DNA of 61,566 nt from Myxococcales bacterium (GTDB lineage: Bacteria > Myxococcota_A > UBA9042 > JABWCM01): contig JABWCM010000058.1 in assembly GCA_013360285.1 (NCBI GenBank), positions 1-61,566 on the forward strand. Reading direction: 5' to 3'. Made by a program: the position numbers and the translations under genes. The notes beneath the pieces were generated by a model. It was not told where the DNA came from, searched no databases, and saw only the letters and a program-made list of their open reading frames with translations. How positions within the stretch are numbered: position 1 is the first letter of the stretch; each line of letters starts with the position of its first letter. Below are positions 44,951 to 54,416 of this stretch, in pieces.

Positions 44951-46045
44951 TCATTCCGCCAACACCGCTCTCAACGCCGAAAGAACCCGAGCATTTTCCG
45001 CCGGTTGCCCAACAGTAATGCGTATATGGCAGGGAAAACCGTACGCCGTCATAGGGCGAACGATCAGCCCCATACGCAATAACGCTTCGTAAACTGGACC
45101 AGCCGGCCGATTGAGATCGACAAGATAAAAATTTGTTTGGCTGTCAGCGAAATTTAGGCCCAGTTCACGTAATCCCCGTGTCATTTGTATCTTTCCGGCA
45201 CGATTGACTTCCAGGACCTGTGCCAAATGTTCTTTGTCACCGAGGGCTGCCGTGGCTCCCACCTGCGCAAGTCGGTTGATATTGAACGGTGTACGGATGC
45301 GATTGATATAGTTAGCGATCTCCGACGAAGTAATACCGTAACCCACACGAAGACCCGCTAGGCCGTATGCCTTGGAAAAAGTGCGTAGAATGACCGTATT
45401 CGGACGATTTCGTAATAGCGCAAGGGAATCCACTGCATCGTCCATTTCGACGTACTCGTAATACGCCTCGTCGATTATCAGCAATAAATCTGGTCCAACG
45501 TCTTCACAAAAACGCAGCAATTCCGTTTGTGTAAAAGTCGTACCGGTGGGGTTGGAGGGATTGGCCAAAAATACTGCGTGGGCGCCGCTTTCTTTTGCTA
45601 CCGACCCCACCGCCCGCAAATCGTATCGGTAGTTTTGTGCCAACGGTGGTTCCGCACAGCGGATACCGAATCCCCCGGCAAACACCTTGTACATCAAAAA
45701 TCCGTGTTCGCTGGACACGACGACACCGTTTCTCGGGCAAAACGCCTGTAAGATAAGTTTGATCAATTCATCGCTTCCGTTTCCCAGCACAACATTCGAC
45801 GGATCGACCTGCAAAAAAGCTGCGAGTTCGCTGACCAAGGTTGGCGCCGATCCTTCGGGATATCGATGTAACTCCGCCAACTCTCGCACAATCGCCGCCA
45901 AAGCCAACGGTGACGGGCCCACGGCGTTTTCGTTGGACGCAAGTTTTGTAACGTTTTGGATACCAAACTCGCGTTGAAGCTCTTCAATCGGTTTACCGGG
46001 TACGTAAGGCGTCAAATTGCGAATATATTCTTGTGGATTGGCCAT
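44951..46045 (-). CDS. hisC: Histidinol-phosphate aminotransferase
   Basis: 364 aa. PLP-dependent aminotransferase of fold type I. HisC landmarks: opening LTPYVPGKPIEELQREFG, LASNENAVGPSP, RYPEGSAPTLVSELA, GNGSDELIKLI, NPSNPTGT, IDEAYYEYV and the PLP lysine in RTFSKAYGLAGLRVGYG. It works in histidine synthesis and sometimes on aromatic amino acids. It stands alone; no other his gene is near. Confidence 0.96.
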   Translation of the reverse strand: MANPQEYIRNLTPYVPGKPIEELQREFGIQNVTKLASNENAVGPSPLALAAIVRELAELHRYPEGSAPTLVSELAAFLQVDPSNVVLGNGSDELIKLILQAFCPRNGVVVSSEHGFLMYKVFAGGFGIRCAEPPLAQNYRYDLRAVGSVAKESGAHAVFLANPSNPTGTTFTQTELLRFCEDVGPDLLLIIDEAYYEYVEMDDAVDSLALLRNRPNTVILRTFSKAYGLAGLRVGYGITSSEIANYINRIRTPFNINRLAQVGATAALGDKEHLAQVLEVNRAGKIQMTRGLRELGLNFADSQTNFYLVDLNRPAGPVYEALLRMGLIVRPMTAYGFPCHIRITVGQPAENARVLSALRAVLAE

Positions 46046-46569
46046 TCGTTGTCGTCATTCCCCCTACAACACCGCCACATCCTGTGCGCAAGGCATCAAC
46101 GGCAGTGGAATCGGTAGTAGGTTTCTAATTCGGTACCGTTACGGAAAATCGCGCCGAGCGACCGGCCCCGCGGGTTACGATGCCGAGTTGTTTTCTCCGG
46201 TGGAGCCAACATCTTTCTCATGCCGGAAGACGGAGGTCTTCGGCACGACGCGTATACGCTACCGTTTCCCAAGGCCGCCCGCAAACGGTCATCAACCCGG
46301 TTGATCTAACCCGGATTTCTCACCAGAATTCACAGCGAGACGGCTGCACAAACGAACCATTCGGGTACACCCGCTGTCAGGACCGCGCCGTCATCGGCGT
46401 AACTTCGAAGACGAGTGTGGAAGATACTGCTGGCGGTTACACGAACACCATATTGGATCACACGGACGGAATGATTCGTTATGGACACGCTGGGGACACT
46501 CCGGATACTCTAAGGGGGTTAATGTTTGGGTCGGGACCACCTGCAGTGCGCCCAATGTATTTTTGAGGA
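46046..46569. other. 524-bp gap, no gene or repeat recognised
   Basis: Lies between divergent hisC and the peptidase-MA-like gene. Open frames exist on both strands (for example 46180-46566 on +), but their residue composition is not protein-like and they overlap each other. I found no copy of the palindromic core, no tRNA and no clear promoter. Confidence 0.5.
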
Positions 46570-48111
46570 ATGCCGTTGCCCACGAAACATGCCATGTCCA
46601 TTGTTTCAATGCTGGCTCTTTGGATGCTCTTGTCGAGCAACGCGCCGTCGGTGTTTGCCCAACACCATGGGCACGTACACCGCGATGTTGGCGGAGGTTC
46701 CGGTGCCGCACCAGTCGTACCCTCTCCAACCGGACGCACGGCTCCCAATTACGGTGGCAGACCGGTAGCCAACAATGGTCGCCTGCAGGTTCATCAAACC
46801 GGCCATTTTACGCTGAAAACCGATACGGACACCAACTATGCACTTACTTTAGGGAACTACTTGGATAGTTACCATAAACAACTGAGGTACGCACTATCCC
46901 AAGACTTTCAAATCACAGCAACAATTCCACCGACATCGATCATTTTGTTCGAACGGCAAGCAGACTATCAGCGTTATGCCCAAATGAATGCACCTAGATT
47001 GCTCAACAATGGCGGGTATTACGACGGTGGAACACATACAATCGTGACTTATCGTTACAACAACAGCATGCAGCTTTATTTTCACGAAGTTATGCACTCT
47101 GTTATGGGCGAAATTTTCGGAGATCACTTTTTTTATCGATATACTCGCCCGAATTGGCCAATCTGGTTTGACGAAGGACTTGCCGAACACTATGGCAGCT
47201 TTTCGATCAACAACGGCTTACTTAAAATCGGGCAAAAAAACCCAGCCAAGTTGGCCTACCTGGCCAATGCGATTCGGTCTGGTTCACTGGTCAGTTTAGA
47301 AAATCTGCTAAAAAGCGACTCGACACGATTCAGCGGGTCACACATGAACGTGTATTACGCAGCGAGTTGGGGTCTGGTCGCGTTTTTGCTCCAAGATAAG
47401 GAGTACGCCAGAGGCATGTCGGCTTTTCTCTGGCGATTGCGACGAAATCAGGACGGCATTAGCGCATTCAAAGATAGTTTTACGCGGGATTTGGTCACAT
47501 TGGACAAACGATGGCGCGCGTGGCTGTTGGAATCAAGTCGCCCCGAGACGACACGGCATGTCCTGTTCGATGGCACTCACATCGACGACTGGACAATTCA
47601 CGAAGGTGGCAATTGGGTTGCACGCGACGGTATCATCGAAGCGAGCGGCGACCCGAGTTACAACTATCTCATCAAGAGTGAGTTGCCGAGCGAGGATTTC
47701 TCTCTGTCGATGAATGTTCAGGTAAACTCAGGGACAGTAGGCCTTATCTTAGGCAATAACTTTCATGGCGAATATCCCTACTACTATCTAATTGACCTTT
47801 CGCACGATAAGATAACACTCCGACGCAGTTACTCACCAACAGAAATTGTGAGGCTCGATAGCTTTTCGGGCGGGTTACCCTTGGACCAATGGGCCACGGT
47901 CACCGTCACGGTTTTTGGCGGGCGACTGCTGGTTTCGGTCAACAGCGTTACAGTGATTAATGCTGCCGAAGACAGAGAGAGTTACAGCCTTTTTGGCCTT
48001 TATCTTTACAAGGCCACCGCGCGGTTCGGACAAATCACGCTCGTTACCGGAGCCGAAGCTGTCGCCCAAGTTGCCCGCGACCGCACAGGTTCGTTTGGGA
48101 CCCGACACTGA
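46570..48111 (+). CDS. Secreted peptidase-MA-like gluzincin with C-terminal jelly-roll domain
   Basis: 513 aa. Signal peptide ends near VFAQHHG. A His/Gly/Pro-rich linker precedes a metallopeptidase domain of the MA-like/DUF1570 kind: HEVMHSVMGEIF gives the zinc HEXXH, and WFDEGLAEHYGSF the downstream Glu. About 325-505 form a beta-sandwich of the 3-keto-disaccharide hydrolase/DUF1080 or LamG type (FDGTHIDDWTIHEGGNWVARDGIIEASGD). So it is probably an extracytoplasmic protease with a substrate-binding module. The ATG at 46570 is close to GAGGA; an ATG at 46594 is possible. Confidence 0.85.
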   Translation: MPLPTKHAMSIVSMLALWMLLSSNAPSVFAQHHGHVHRDVGGGSGAAPVVPSPTGRTAPNYGGRPVANNGRLQVHQTGHFTLKTDTDTNYALTLGNYLDSYHKQLRYALSQDFQITATIPPTSIILFERQADYQRYAQMNAPRLLNNGGYYDGGTHTIVTYRYNNSMQLYFHEVMHSVMGEIFGDHFFYRYTRPNWPIWFDEGLAEHYGSFSINNGLLKIGQKNPAKLAYLANAIRSGSLVSLENLLKSDSTRFSGSHMNVYYAASWGLVAFLLQDKEYARGMSAFLWRLRRNQDGISAFKDSFTRDLVTLDKRWRAWLLESSRPETTRHVLFDGTHIDDWTIHEGGNWVARDGIIEASGDPSYNYLIKSELPSEDFSLSMNVQVNSGTVGLILGNNFHGEYPYYYLIDLSHDKITLRRSYSPTEIVRLDSFSGGLPLDQWATVTVTVFGGRLLVSVNSVTVINAAEDRESYSLFGLYLYKATARFGQITLVTGAEAVAQVARDRTGSFGTRH

Positions 48112-48131
48112 CGCCAAACAACAATTGAAAA

Positions 48132-48255
48132 GGTGTTTAGATGATTGAATCCTGCCGCGCGTGCCCATAGCCCACTACACAGGTTTTGCCTCGGTCGACC
48201 AACCCGCCTCGCTACGGCCATAGGCTCACTCGCCGAGCATAAATATCTAAACACC
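48132..48255. repeat. GTGTTT-type palindromic element
   Basis: Perfect 11-bp ends GGTGTTTAGAT (48132-48142) and ATCTAAACACC (48245-48255). The inside keeps the CCTCGGTCGACCAACCCGCC and CTCGCTACGGCCATAGGCTCACTCGCC motifs of 34044-34202. It begins 21 bp after the peptidase-MA stop and runs into the next element. Confidence 0.8.
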
Positions 48256-48425
48256 TGAGAGGGTCAGCGGAAATAGATAAGTATCCTTGGATCGACCGCT
48301 TTTGGCCCACTTGTCCAGTCCCGTGCTTGCGAAACTACCCGGATATTGCTCAATGCGGTCTGGGCCAATTCAGCGCCAAATTGGCTTTTTCAGGGTTCCT
48401 TCCAGCTTGAAGCTGCTTGTCTGAG
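48256..48425. repeat. AGAGGGTCAGCGG-type palindromic element
   Basis: Starts TGAGAGGGTCAGCGGAAATA and continues GATAAGTATCC, the inverse of the 15420-15450 arm. It contains a degraded core (CCCGGATATTGCTCAATGCGG, 48338-48358) and ends near GCTTGAAGCTGC, just before the stop of the convergent gene at 48427. Confidence 0.7.
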
Positions 48426-48426
48426 T

Positions 48427-48927
48427 CTATTTCTTGCGCCGTGCCGTACTATCGGCTCCGTCCGCTCCCCCAAGGTCTGTAAGTAGTTTGTATTTGATTT
48501 CCCACTGCCCGTTCCGGCGAACGACCATTCCTTCCACTTGAACTTTCTTTCCTGGCCTAATCGCTTCTTCCACAGCAACGAACTCATTGCCTCGATTAAA
48601 TTGCATCGTCCGGTGTTCGTCCGCCGACATCCCACTTCCCGGCTTCTGGGGAATCGCGGTGACGGTTTCCCCTCCCGGGAGATCCAGCATGAAGGTCGTA
48701 TAGGCGGTTTCTTCGCGAATCAATGATGGAACCGCTCCTTTTCGCGAATCTACTGATACGTACCCTTTGTAGCTATACGCAATGCACCGGACTGAACGAA
48801 ACGGAGTCGTCAAAAGTGACTCGGCCGCCCGCGACGTCCCGGTCACAATTGCCGGCCCCTCCCGCAACTCGTTCGAGTGCGTGATCTTGATTTCGGGTTT
48901 TAGATACCTTGATACAAATGACAACAT
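48427..48927 (-). CDS. Hypothetical protein, possibly GIDE-like
   Basis: 166 aa from the ATG at 48927, which has GAGG 6 bases upstream (a further ATG at 48939 adds four residues). No membrane segment. GPAIVTGTSRAAESLLTTPFRSVRCIAYSYKGYVSVD resembles the opening of GIDE-type domains, where a short modified-Cys strand (here CIAY) follows a Pro-rich turn. The C-terminal VQVEGMVVRRNGQWEIKYKL also fits that fold. The similarity is weak and no RING or other enzyme motif follows. It ends in a basic RRKK tail next to a repeat element. Confidence 0.6.
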   Translation of the reverse strand: MLSFVSRYLKPEIKITHSNELREGPAIVTGTSRAAESLLTTPFRSVRCIAYSYKGYVSVDSRKGAVPSLIREETAYTTFMLDLPGGETVTAIPQKPGSGMSADEHRTMQFNRGNEFVAVEEAIRPGKKVQVEGMVVRRNGQWEIKYKLLTDLGGADGADSTARRKK

Positions 48928-48939
48928 CCAACACCTCAT

Positions 48940-49408
48940 ATCCTTTCAACAGTCCGGCGGTTCCCTATCACGCCTGCTAGTCGACAGGCAAAGAACAAAT
49001 TGAAACCATCGACAACACAACGGCTCATCGGCGATGTGACCTCGCTGTTATGCGGAAGCCCGGCTTCGCCACCATCTTAAAAAGGTGTCTCATGGAGGTG
49101 AAGGACCTCCCAAAGGGCGCCTTTTGCCGCCTTGACAACCTCACTTCTTACAGAATACTCGTGATATTTCTCAACCGTTCCGCCACCAATTCGGAGAAAA
49201 AATCGCCGTTGTGGGGATCATTTCCGACTCACGAAACACCCACTCTGAGAAGAGTAGTGGAAAGTAAGAAGCGATCCCATTGGAGCTAATTTAGCGCCGA
49301 GTTTACGCGGACCGGACTGAAGCAATATCGGATACATACCACAGAGGCGGCCATCCATAAGGCAGGACGAGAGGCCGCGCAATTGCCATGGTAATCTAAG
49401 GTAACTTT
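48940..49408. other. 469-bp gap with a degraded palindromic element
   Basis: A 6-bp hairpin GGAGGT/ACCTCC lies at about 49092-49110. From about 49235 a degraded family copy appears: CACTCTGAGAAGAG, GAGCTAATTTAGCGCCGAG and the core remnant GAAGCAATATCGGATA near 49318-49333. No convincing gene. Confidence 0.5.
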
Positions 49409-50713
49409 ATGACTGTACGCCCAAAACTGTTTCGTGATCCTGTTCATGACATTATTTCGTTCGATCTTGCGACGCCGTCGGAGGCAACGGTGTACGCTTT
49501 GCTCAACACCCCCGAAGTCCAACGACTCCGCCGCATCCGCCAACTTGGCATGACATTTTTGGTCTACCATGGCGCCGAACACTCAAGGTTCTGCCATTCA
49601 ATGGGCGTAACACACCTTGCTTTGAAGTACTATGACCGACTTTTTGCCGGACGGCATGCCGACGAATTTGACAGGACCACCGTTGCAGCCGCGGCGTTGC
49701 TGCACGATATCGGCCATGGCCCGTTTTCTCACGTGATGGAGCGTATCACGGGCGTTCACCATGAAAACACCACCCTTGAAATCATTGACGACCCAGGCTC
49801 ACAATCGCACCAGATTCTCGCCGCGGTCGACACAACTTTGCCAAACCGCGTCGGGCGTTTGTTACAAAAGCAAGGACTTGGACAGGAGACGATCCTATCG
49901 GATATCGTCAGCAGCCAACTTGATGCGGATCGCCTCGACTATATCTTGCGTGATGCCGCAGCCACCGGGGTCCGAATCGGTACCTACGATCTTGCGCGCA
50001 TTATCGGCATGGCGGAACTACGCGACGAACGCATTACAGTCCATCAACGAGCGTTGGAGGCGGTTGAAGGGTATCTCATCGCTCGGTTTCACATGTACAA
50101 ACAAGTATACCTGCATCGCGCGGGTCGCGCCGCCGAACGGATGCTGGACGCCGTGTTTCGCCGCGTTCGCCACTTGTTGCAAGCGGGATATTCCTTTAGT
50201 TGGTCCCTCGATCATCCTGGTATACACAGTTTGGTTTCCGGACATAAATTAGCGTGGAAGGATTTTATATTACTTGACGATGCGGATATCTGGTACGCGC
50301 TAAAACAATGGGCGGGCGAAAAGGACCCTATCTTAGCAGAGTTGTGCTCCGGACTTTTGCTGCGCAGGCTCTACAAGTCGGTCGAAATCGACCTCGCCGA
50401 TCCTCGCGGAACCGACGGCATCATCCGAGATGCCCGAGAAATCGCCCGAAATCTTGGATTTGACCCTGATTTCCAACTACTTGTAGACCACAGTACGGAC
50501 ACGCCATACCGACCATACCAACCTGGCTCCAAATCTTCCCCGATTCACATGCTGGACAACCGTAGCCGCGTCGTCCCGATCGAAAAAAACAGTGCTTTCT
50601 GTCGATTTCTTGGTGAAATTGTTCACGAATCTATCAGGCTGGTGGTTCCAGACTCACTGAGATCTGCAATTCGACATCTTGCAGCCCCGGAGGCGATCCC
50701 GTTGCTGCTATGA
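49409..50713 (+). CDS. HD-domain dNTPase-like phosphohydrolase
   Basis: 434 aa, cytoplasmic. The SAMHD1/YwfO-type layout is clear: FRDPVHDIISFD, RLRRIRQLGMTFLVYHGAEHSRFCHSMGV (first metal His), the HD pair in LLHDIGHGPFSHVME, HHENTT, and the last metal Asp in SSQLDADRLDYILRDAAATGVRIG. Such enzymes hydrolyse dNTPs or related nucleotides, often with nucleotide allostery; substrate here is unknown. The start at 49409 follows AAGGTAAC. It stands alone between repeats and the anti-sigma gene. Confidence 0.93.
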   Translation: MTVRPKLFRDPVHDIISFDLATPSEATVYALLNTPEVQRLRRIRQLGMTFLVYHGAEHSRFCHSMGVTHLALKYYDRLFAGRHADEFDRTTVAAAALLHDIGHGPFSHVMERITGVHHENTTLEIIDDPGSQSHQILAAVDTTLPNRVGRLLQKQGLGQETILSDIVSSQLDADRLDYILRDAAATGVRIGTYDLARIIGMAELRDERITVHQRALEAVEGYLIARFHMYKQVYLHRAGRAAERMLDAVFRRVRHLLQAGYSFSWSLDHPGIHSLVSGHKLAWKDFILLDDADIWYALKQWAGEKDPILAELCSGLLLRRLYKSVEIDLADPRGTDGIIRDAREIARNLGFDPDFQLLVDHSTDTPYRPYQPGSKSSPIHMLDNRSRVVPIEKNSAFCRFLGEIVHESIRLVVPDSLRSAIRHLAAPEAIPLLL

Positions 50714-50750
50714 TGTTGGACGGACAACGGAATTGGCGTGAGAGACTTTG

Positions 50751-51377
50751 TTACATATCAGGGTGGTCTGGTGAAAAAACTTGCCCGTCAATCACGATTC
50801 CTTTGCGAACGACCGCGAGATATATCAGCGGTGGCCCATTTCCCTGAGCGACTTCGTGTTCAATTGTGTTGTCCGCCATCAGTACGTCGCCCGGGCGCGC
50901 CGTCCTGTCTCCGCTTAAAACGATAGTACCCTGTACGACCAACACCGACTCGTCACCCAAATGGCTATGTTCCGGAAATACGAAGCCAGGTTCGATTCGG
51001 ACAAATCCGGTAATTGCGGCGCCAACTGCGCTGCCGCCTTCAACGTGAATCAGCGACACGCCGGAAAAGGGTGACGCTTGCCACTGGCTAGGTACATCAA
51101 TGTTTTCCAGATACGCCAGCGCTTTGTCTCTGGCAACGTCGAGCATCGTCGCCACCGTGTCTGCAAGCCACTCGAAGCGGCTTCTCTGCCCCAAGGAAGC
51201 CATGAGGCGCGATCGAACGTGGTCCGACGGAGTCACGGGCGGCAAAGCAGTCGCCAAAACCTCCATGGTTTCCGGCCCAGTGAGCATCGATTCATCATCG
51301 GCATGATTCTGCCCTGCCTCGCCCGCCGAACTAACCCATTCATCCCATTCATACTTCGATGGTTTGAGCATCGACAT
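50751..51377 (-). CDS. Cupin-type putative anti-sigma factor (ChrR-like)
   Basis: 208 aa. The ATG at 51377 shares its first base with the last base of the sigma-factor stop (TGATG), so the two are translationally coupled; a GTG at 51380 is also possible. The C-terminal half is a cupin: FPEHSHLGDESVLVVQGTIV and NTIEHEV supply two His, a Glu and a further His for metal. In ChrR the N-terminal domain binds zinc via HxxxCxxC and holds the sigma factor. No such motif is present here (the N-terminal 100 residues lack Cys), so inhibition must work differently or the protein is only a sensor. Confidence 0.85.
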   Translation of the reverse strand: MSMLKPSKYEWDEWVSSAGEAGQNHADDESMLTGPETMEVLATALPPVTPSDHVRSRLMASLGQRSRFEWLADTVATMLDVARDKALAYLENIDVPSQWQASPFSGVSLIHVEGGSAVGAAITGFVRIEPGFVFPEHSHLGDESVLVVQGTIVLSGDRTARPGDVLMADNTIEHEVAQGNGPPLIYLAVVRKGIVIDGQVFSPDHPDM

Positions 51378-51928
51378 CACCCTCGCTCCCCCGCAACTTC
51401 AAGAAACCGCTGTTTGAGTGCTGCCCGTCCGGCGGCTACCCGTGACTTCACTGTTCCCACCGGAATATTGAGCACAGACGCTATTTCTGTGGACGAAAGC
51501 CCTTCAAAATATCCAAGCTCTAAAACACGCCGTTGCTCTGCGGATAGCTGATTCAGCGCCGATGTTAATCTGGCGTGATCAACGGCCGACACGTCCTGTG
51601 TGTCCACACGGGCCTCCAGCGTGTCCTGCATTTGGTCAGTCATCAGCGAAACACGGGAAAATCCTACGGACTTCCGCCGATCCAGCGCCCGACACCGCAT
51701 CCGGATGCACAACCAGGCTCGAACCGACCCTCTTGATGGATCATAATCCGCGGCGCGTTGCCACAATTCCAGAAACACATCGTGGAGGAGGTCTTCAGCC
51801 GCACGGGTATCCTGCAGAATCCTGACTCCAATCGCGAGTAACGTTGAACCGTAGCGGTCATAGAGCACTCCCAAGGCATCGCGTTTTCCGCTTGCCACAG
51901 CGAACATCAGCTCTACATCGTCTATCAT
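51377..51928 (-). CDS. ECF-type RNA polymerase sigma factor
   Basis: 183 aa from the ATG at 51928; the frame is open further upstream but that part is not sigma-like and crosses a repeat. Region 2: LYDRYGSTLLAIGVRILQDTRAAEDLLHDVFLELWQRAADYDPSRGSVRAWL. Region 4: LSAEQRRVLELGYFEGLSSTEIASVLNIPVGTVKSRVAAGRAALK. This matches the ChrR-coupled ECF11/SigK-like pattern. It directs transcription of an unknown stress regulon, presumably released by the downstream cupin protein. One-base overlap with that gene. Confidence 0.93.
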   Translation of the reverse strand: MIDDVELMFAVASGKRDALGVLYDRYGSTLLAIGVRILQDTRAAEDLLHDVFLELWQRAADYDPSRGSVRAWLCIRMRCRALDRRKSVGFSRVSLMTDQMQDTLEARVDTQDVSAVDHARLTSALNQLSAEQRRVLELGYFEGLSSTEIASVLNIPVGTVKSRVAAGRAALKQRFLEVAGERG

Positions 51929-52345
51929 CTTGCGTCCGCAATTGCCGCCAGGCCAACAGCCGACGTACTCACGATATCTGTACGGACCGTGCGTACTATC
52001 GGATCGTTCTCCTGGGAAAATTAAATGGGTAAGTTGGTTACTTTGCTTAAGTAACCCCAAACGCCACCGTTGTTGACTCTGAGTCTGTGAAAAAATAGCT
52101 ACGCGCCCTCTGGGCGGTGGCTTTAGGTCGGCTTGGTTCCGAAAAACCCTGCGCCATATTCCCGATATGACTCGGGTTCTCCAAAACCAATCCGCCAAAT
52201 CCAAGCCCACAGGTCGCGCCCATATTTTTTCACAGCCTCTCTGTAAACGAACGCCCAGAGTTTTGCACCACACCAAACAGGATCGATTCGTTGTAGCAAA
52301 CAAACGGTTATCAACATTTCGGATTGCCAAAGTTTCGTCGATCCG
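51929..52345. other. 417-bp gap containing one palindromic element
   Basis: Between the amidohydrolase 3' end and the sigma gene start, same strand. Holds the element 52084-52240. The 150 bp just upstream of the sigma gene should contain its promoter. I see no other feature. Confidence 0.6.
52084..52240. repeat. ATATCGGGAATAT-core palindromic element
   Basis: Arms TGTGAAAAAATAGCTACGCG (52086 on) and GGTCGCGCCCATATTTTTTC/ACAG (ending 52234). Core, inverted: GCGCCATATTCCCGATATGA at 52150-52170. The core is nearly identical to 34267-34294 and to the inverse of 1471-1500. The left arm resembles that of the GTGTTT-type element at 34056-34078, so the subtypes share parts. Confidence 0.85.
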
Positions 52346-53971
52346 TCAAGCACTCGATGTGGACGTACCACAGGGATTTTTCACAAATATCCCCCCTACC
52401 ATGGTCCCCAGAATCTTCCACGGATCTGCCGCCAGACCATGCTGTTTCAGTGGATTGAGATTCAGAATTGTGAGATCAGCCCACTTTCCCGGCGATATGC
52501 TGCCCAATCCCGGCAACCCAGCCGCAAACGCCGCGCCGGCAGTGGCACCAATCAACGCATCCATTTTGGTAAGCCGCTCCGAACCACCTCGAACGGGAGC
52601 TTGTCCGTCCAGGTCCGTCCTCTCCGTCGCAGCCAGCCACGCCAACCATGGATCCGGGGGCTCTATTGGAAAATCAGTACCCAATGCGATCGACACGCCG
52701 GCATCGACAAAAGACCTCGCTAAGTAAGCATTTTCTAGCCTTTTCTTACCAATTCTCGCACCTGCCCAGGCTCGGTCGCTGACTGCATGCCGGGGCTGTA
52801 TGGATGCCACTACACCCAGTGCAGCAAACCGGCGCAGATCCTGCGGCAGGACGATTTGTGCATGTTCAATCCGTGGCCTCAGTCCGGCACGACCCGGTTT
52901 CATCAATACCCGCTCAAGCGAATTGAGAACCACGTGAACTGCATGATCACCAATCGCATGAACGGCAGGTTGATACCCGGCATCCATGACATTTGCGAGT
53001 TTCTGTGTGAACGTGTCCAAGTCATAGAACAGAAGGCCCTTGGTATCGGGATCATCATCGTAGCATGTACACAACGCCGCACCTCGCGACCCAAGGGCGC
53101 CGTCCTGGTAAAATTTCACCCCGGCAATGGTAAACCGAACGTCACCCGATTGATGCTTGGTCACGGGGGGATACATTGACACCGGCATGTCCAGAAATCG
53201 CTGCGCATCCAAATAACCGACCACCCGTAGCGGTAACTCTCCCCGCTCGTCCAACAGTCGCAGTATCCGGTAAGATAACGGGTCGATCCCCATGTCACTC
53301 ACAGCGGTCAAACCATAATCCGCGAGCCGTTTCAAACCTGCAGCAACCCAAGGGAGTACCTCGGCGTCATCCATTTGAGGAAATAGGTGCTCCACAATGC
53401 TCATCGCAGTATCGATCAAAACCCCACTGGGTTTACCGTCAACACCTCGAACCAGTTGGCCCCCGACCGGGTCCGGAGTGCCTCGACTGATTCCTACTCG
53501 GCTCAAAACCCAATCATTAACCCACACTGCGTGTCCGTCTACCCGTTTCAGTGCCACCGGTCGATGCGGAAAACAAGACGACAACAAATGATGAGTTGGA
53601 AAAGAACGCTCCGGCCACAAGTTCTGATCCCATCCACGCCCGACTATCGGAACCGTAGCCGGCAAAGTTGCCGCAAACCGAACCACACGCTCGACTGCAT
53701 CCTGCTCGGAACCAGAACCCACCAGATTGACCTGCGCAAACGAAAGCGCATATCCCAAAACATGCCCGTGTGCATCGTGGAATCCCGGCAAGATGGTTGC
53801 ACCGCCCAAATCGAGAACCTCGGTCTCAGGGCCGATCCAAACCCGCAGATCTTCACTTGATCCAACCGCCAGAACCTTGCCATCGCCAATCGCGACGGCG
53901 TTTGCATCGGAAACTTGTGGATCAAGGGACACCACATCTGCTTGATTCAGGATCCATCGCGCAAATCGCAT
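52346..53971 (-). CDS. YtcJ-like amidohydrolase
   Basis: 541 aa from the ATG at 53971 with GGAG 5 bases upstream (GTG at 53977 possible). Amidohydrolase-3 fold: N-terminal beta part, metal motif PGFHDAHGHVLGYAL (HxH), GVKFYQDGALGSRGAALCTCYDDD, HAIGDHAVHVVLNSLE, ARIEHAQIVLPQDL-like segment and SIALGTDFPIEPPDPWLAW. Members hydrolyse C-N bonds in diverse cyclic or amide substrates; YtcJ itself has no firm physiological substrate. Probably cytoplasmic. Confidence 0.92.
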   Translation of the reverse strand: MRFARWILNQADVVSLDPQVSDANAVAIGDGKVLAVGSSEDLRVWIGPETEVLDLGGATILPGFHDAHGHVLGYALSFAQVNLVGSGSEQDAVERVVRFAATLPATVPIVGRGWDQNLWPERSFPTHHLLSSCFPHRPVALKRVDGHAVWVNDWVLSRVGISRGTPDPVGGQLVRGVDGKPSGVLIDTAMSIVEHLFPQMDDAEVLPWVAAGLKRLADYGLTAVSDMGIDPLSYRILRLLDERGELPLRVVGYLDAQRFLDMPVSMYPPVTKHQSGDVRFTIAGVKFYQDGALGSRGAALCTCYDDDPDTKGLLFYDLDTFTQKLANVMDAGYQPAVHAIGDHAVHVVLNSLERVLMKPGRAGLRPRIEHAQIVLPQDLRRFAALGVVASIQPRHAVSDRAWAGARIGKKRLENAYLARSFVDAGVSIALGTDFPIEPPDPWLAWLAATERTDLDGQAPVRGGSERLTKMDALIGATAGAAFAAGLPGLGSISPGKWADLTILNLNPLKQHGLAADPWKILGTMVGGIFVKNPCGTSTSSA

Positions 53972-54416
53972 TTCCACTCCACCGAACGTTTCGCCACAAA
54001 ATGAAAACGTGGGAAGCTAACCCGGAGTTCGGACCATCCTTCGGTTGCGAGATCCAAACAGCGGGCGCGTTGGACTCATGCTCCACTATCCATACTCGAA
54101 TGGAAAAAACGCCTCCGCGAGGCTACTGTCCACACATCATCAATCCGCGACCAGTTTGACAATCTCGCTGCGAATGCTTGTAAGAAATCGGGGTTAGTTG
54201 CACGATTTCCAAAACGATCCGGGTGATTTGAACCAACCGGACTTTCCCAAGTTATCCACAGGTTATCCACAGCCTGCTGCGGCTCCAACACCCAACCGAC
54301 AACCACAACAATTTGCAATTATTATGTTTTTCTGTTAACTAATCTCGGAAGGGCATAAACCCTGTGGACAAATTTCGGACAGTTGTAACAATTTCGTGGC
54401 AAATTCGCCGCTTGCT
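53972..54416. other. 445-bp gap with a DnaA-box cluster, candidate origin or DnaA-binding site
   Basis: Two perfect TTATCCACA boxes lie in tandem at 54252-54260 and 54263-54271. An inverted near-consensus box, TGTGGACAA, is at 54363-54371. Between them is an A+T-rich stretch (about 54306-54342). A weaker match, CTGTCCACA, is near 54126. No gene. dnaA, dnaN, rpmH and gidA are not adjacent, so an origin is only one option; holB lies 800 bp away. Confidence 0.6.

Noticed and set aside
46180-46566. 128-codon frame before the peptidase-MA gene
   Set aside because: No family, no ribosome site, composition not protein-like, and competing frames lie on the other strand.
51929-52330. N-terminal extension of the ECF sigma factor
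   Set aside because: The translated stretch is not sigma-like and is largely a palindromic repeat; 183 aa from 51928 fits the family.
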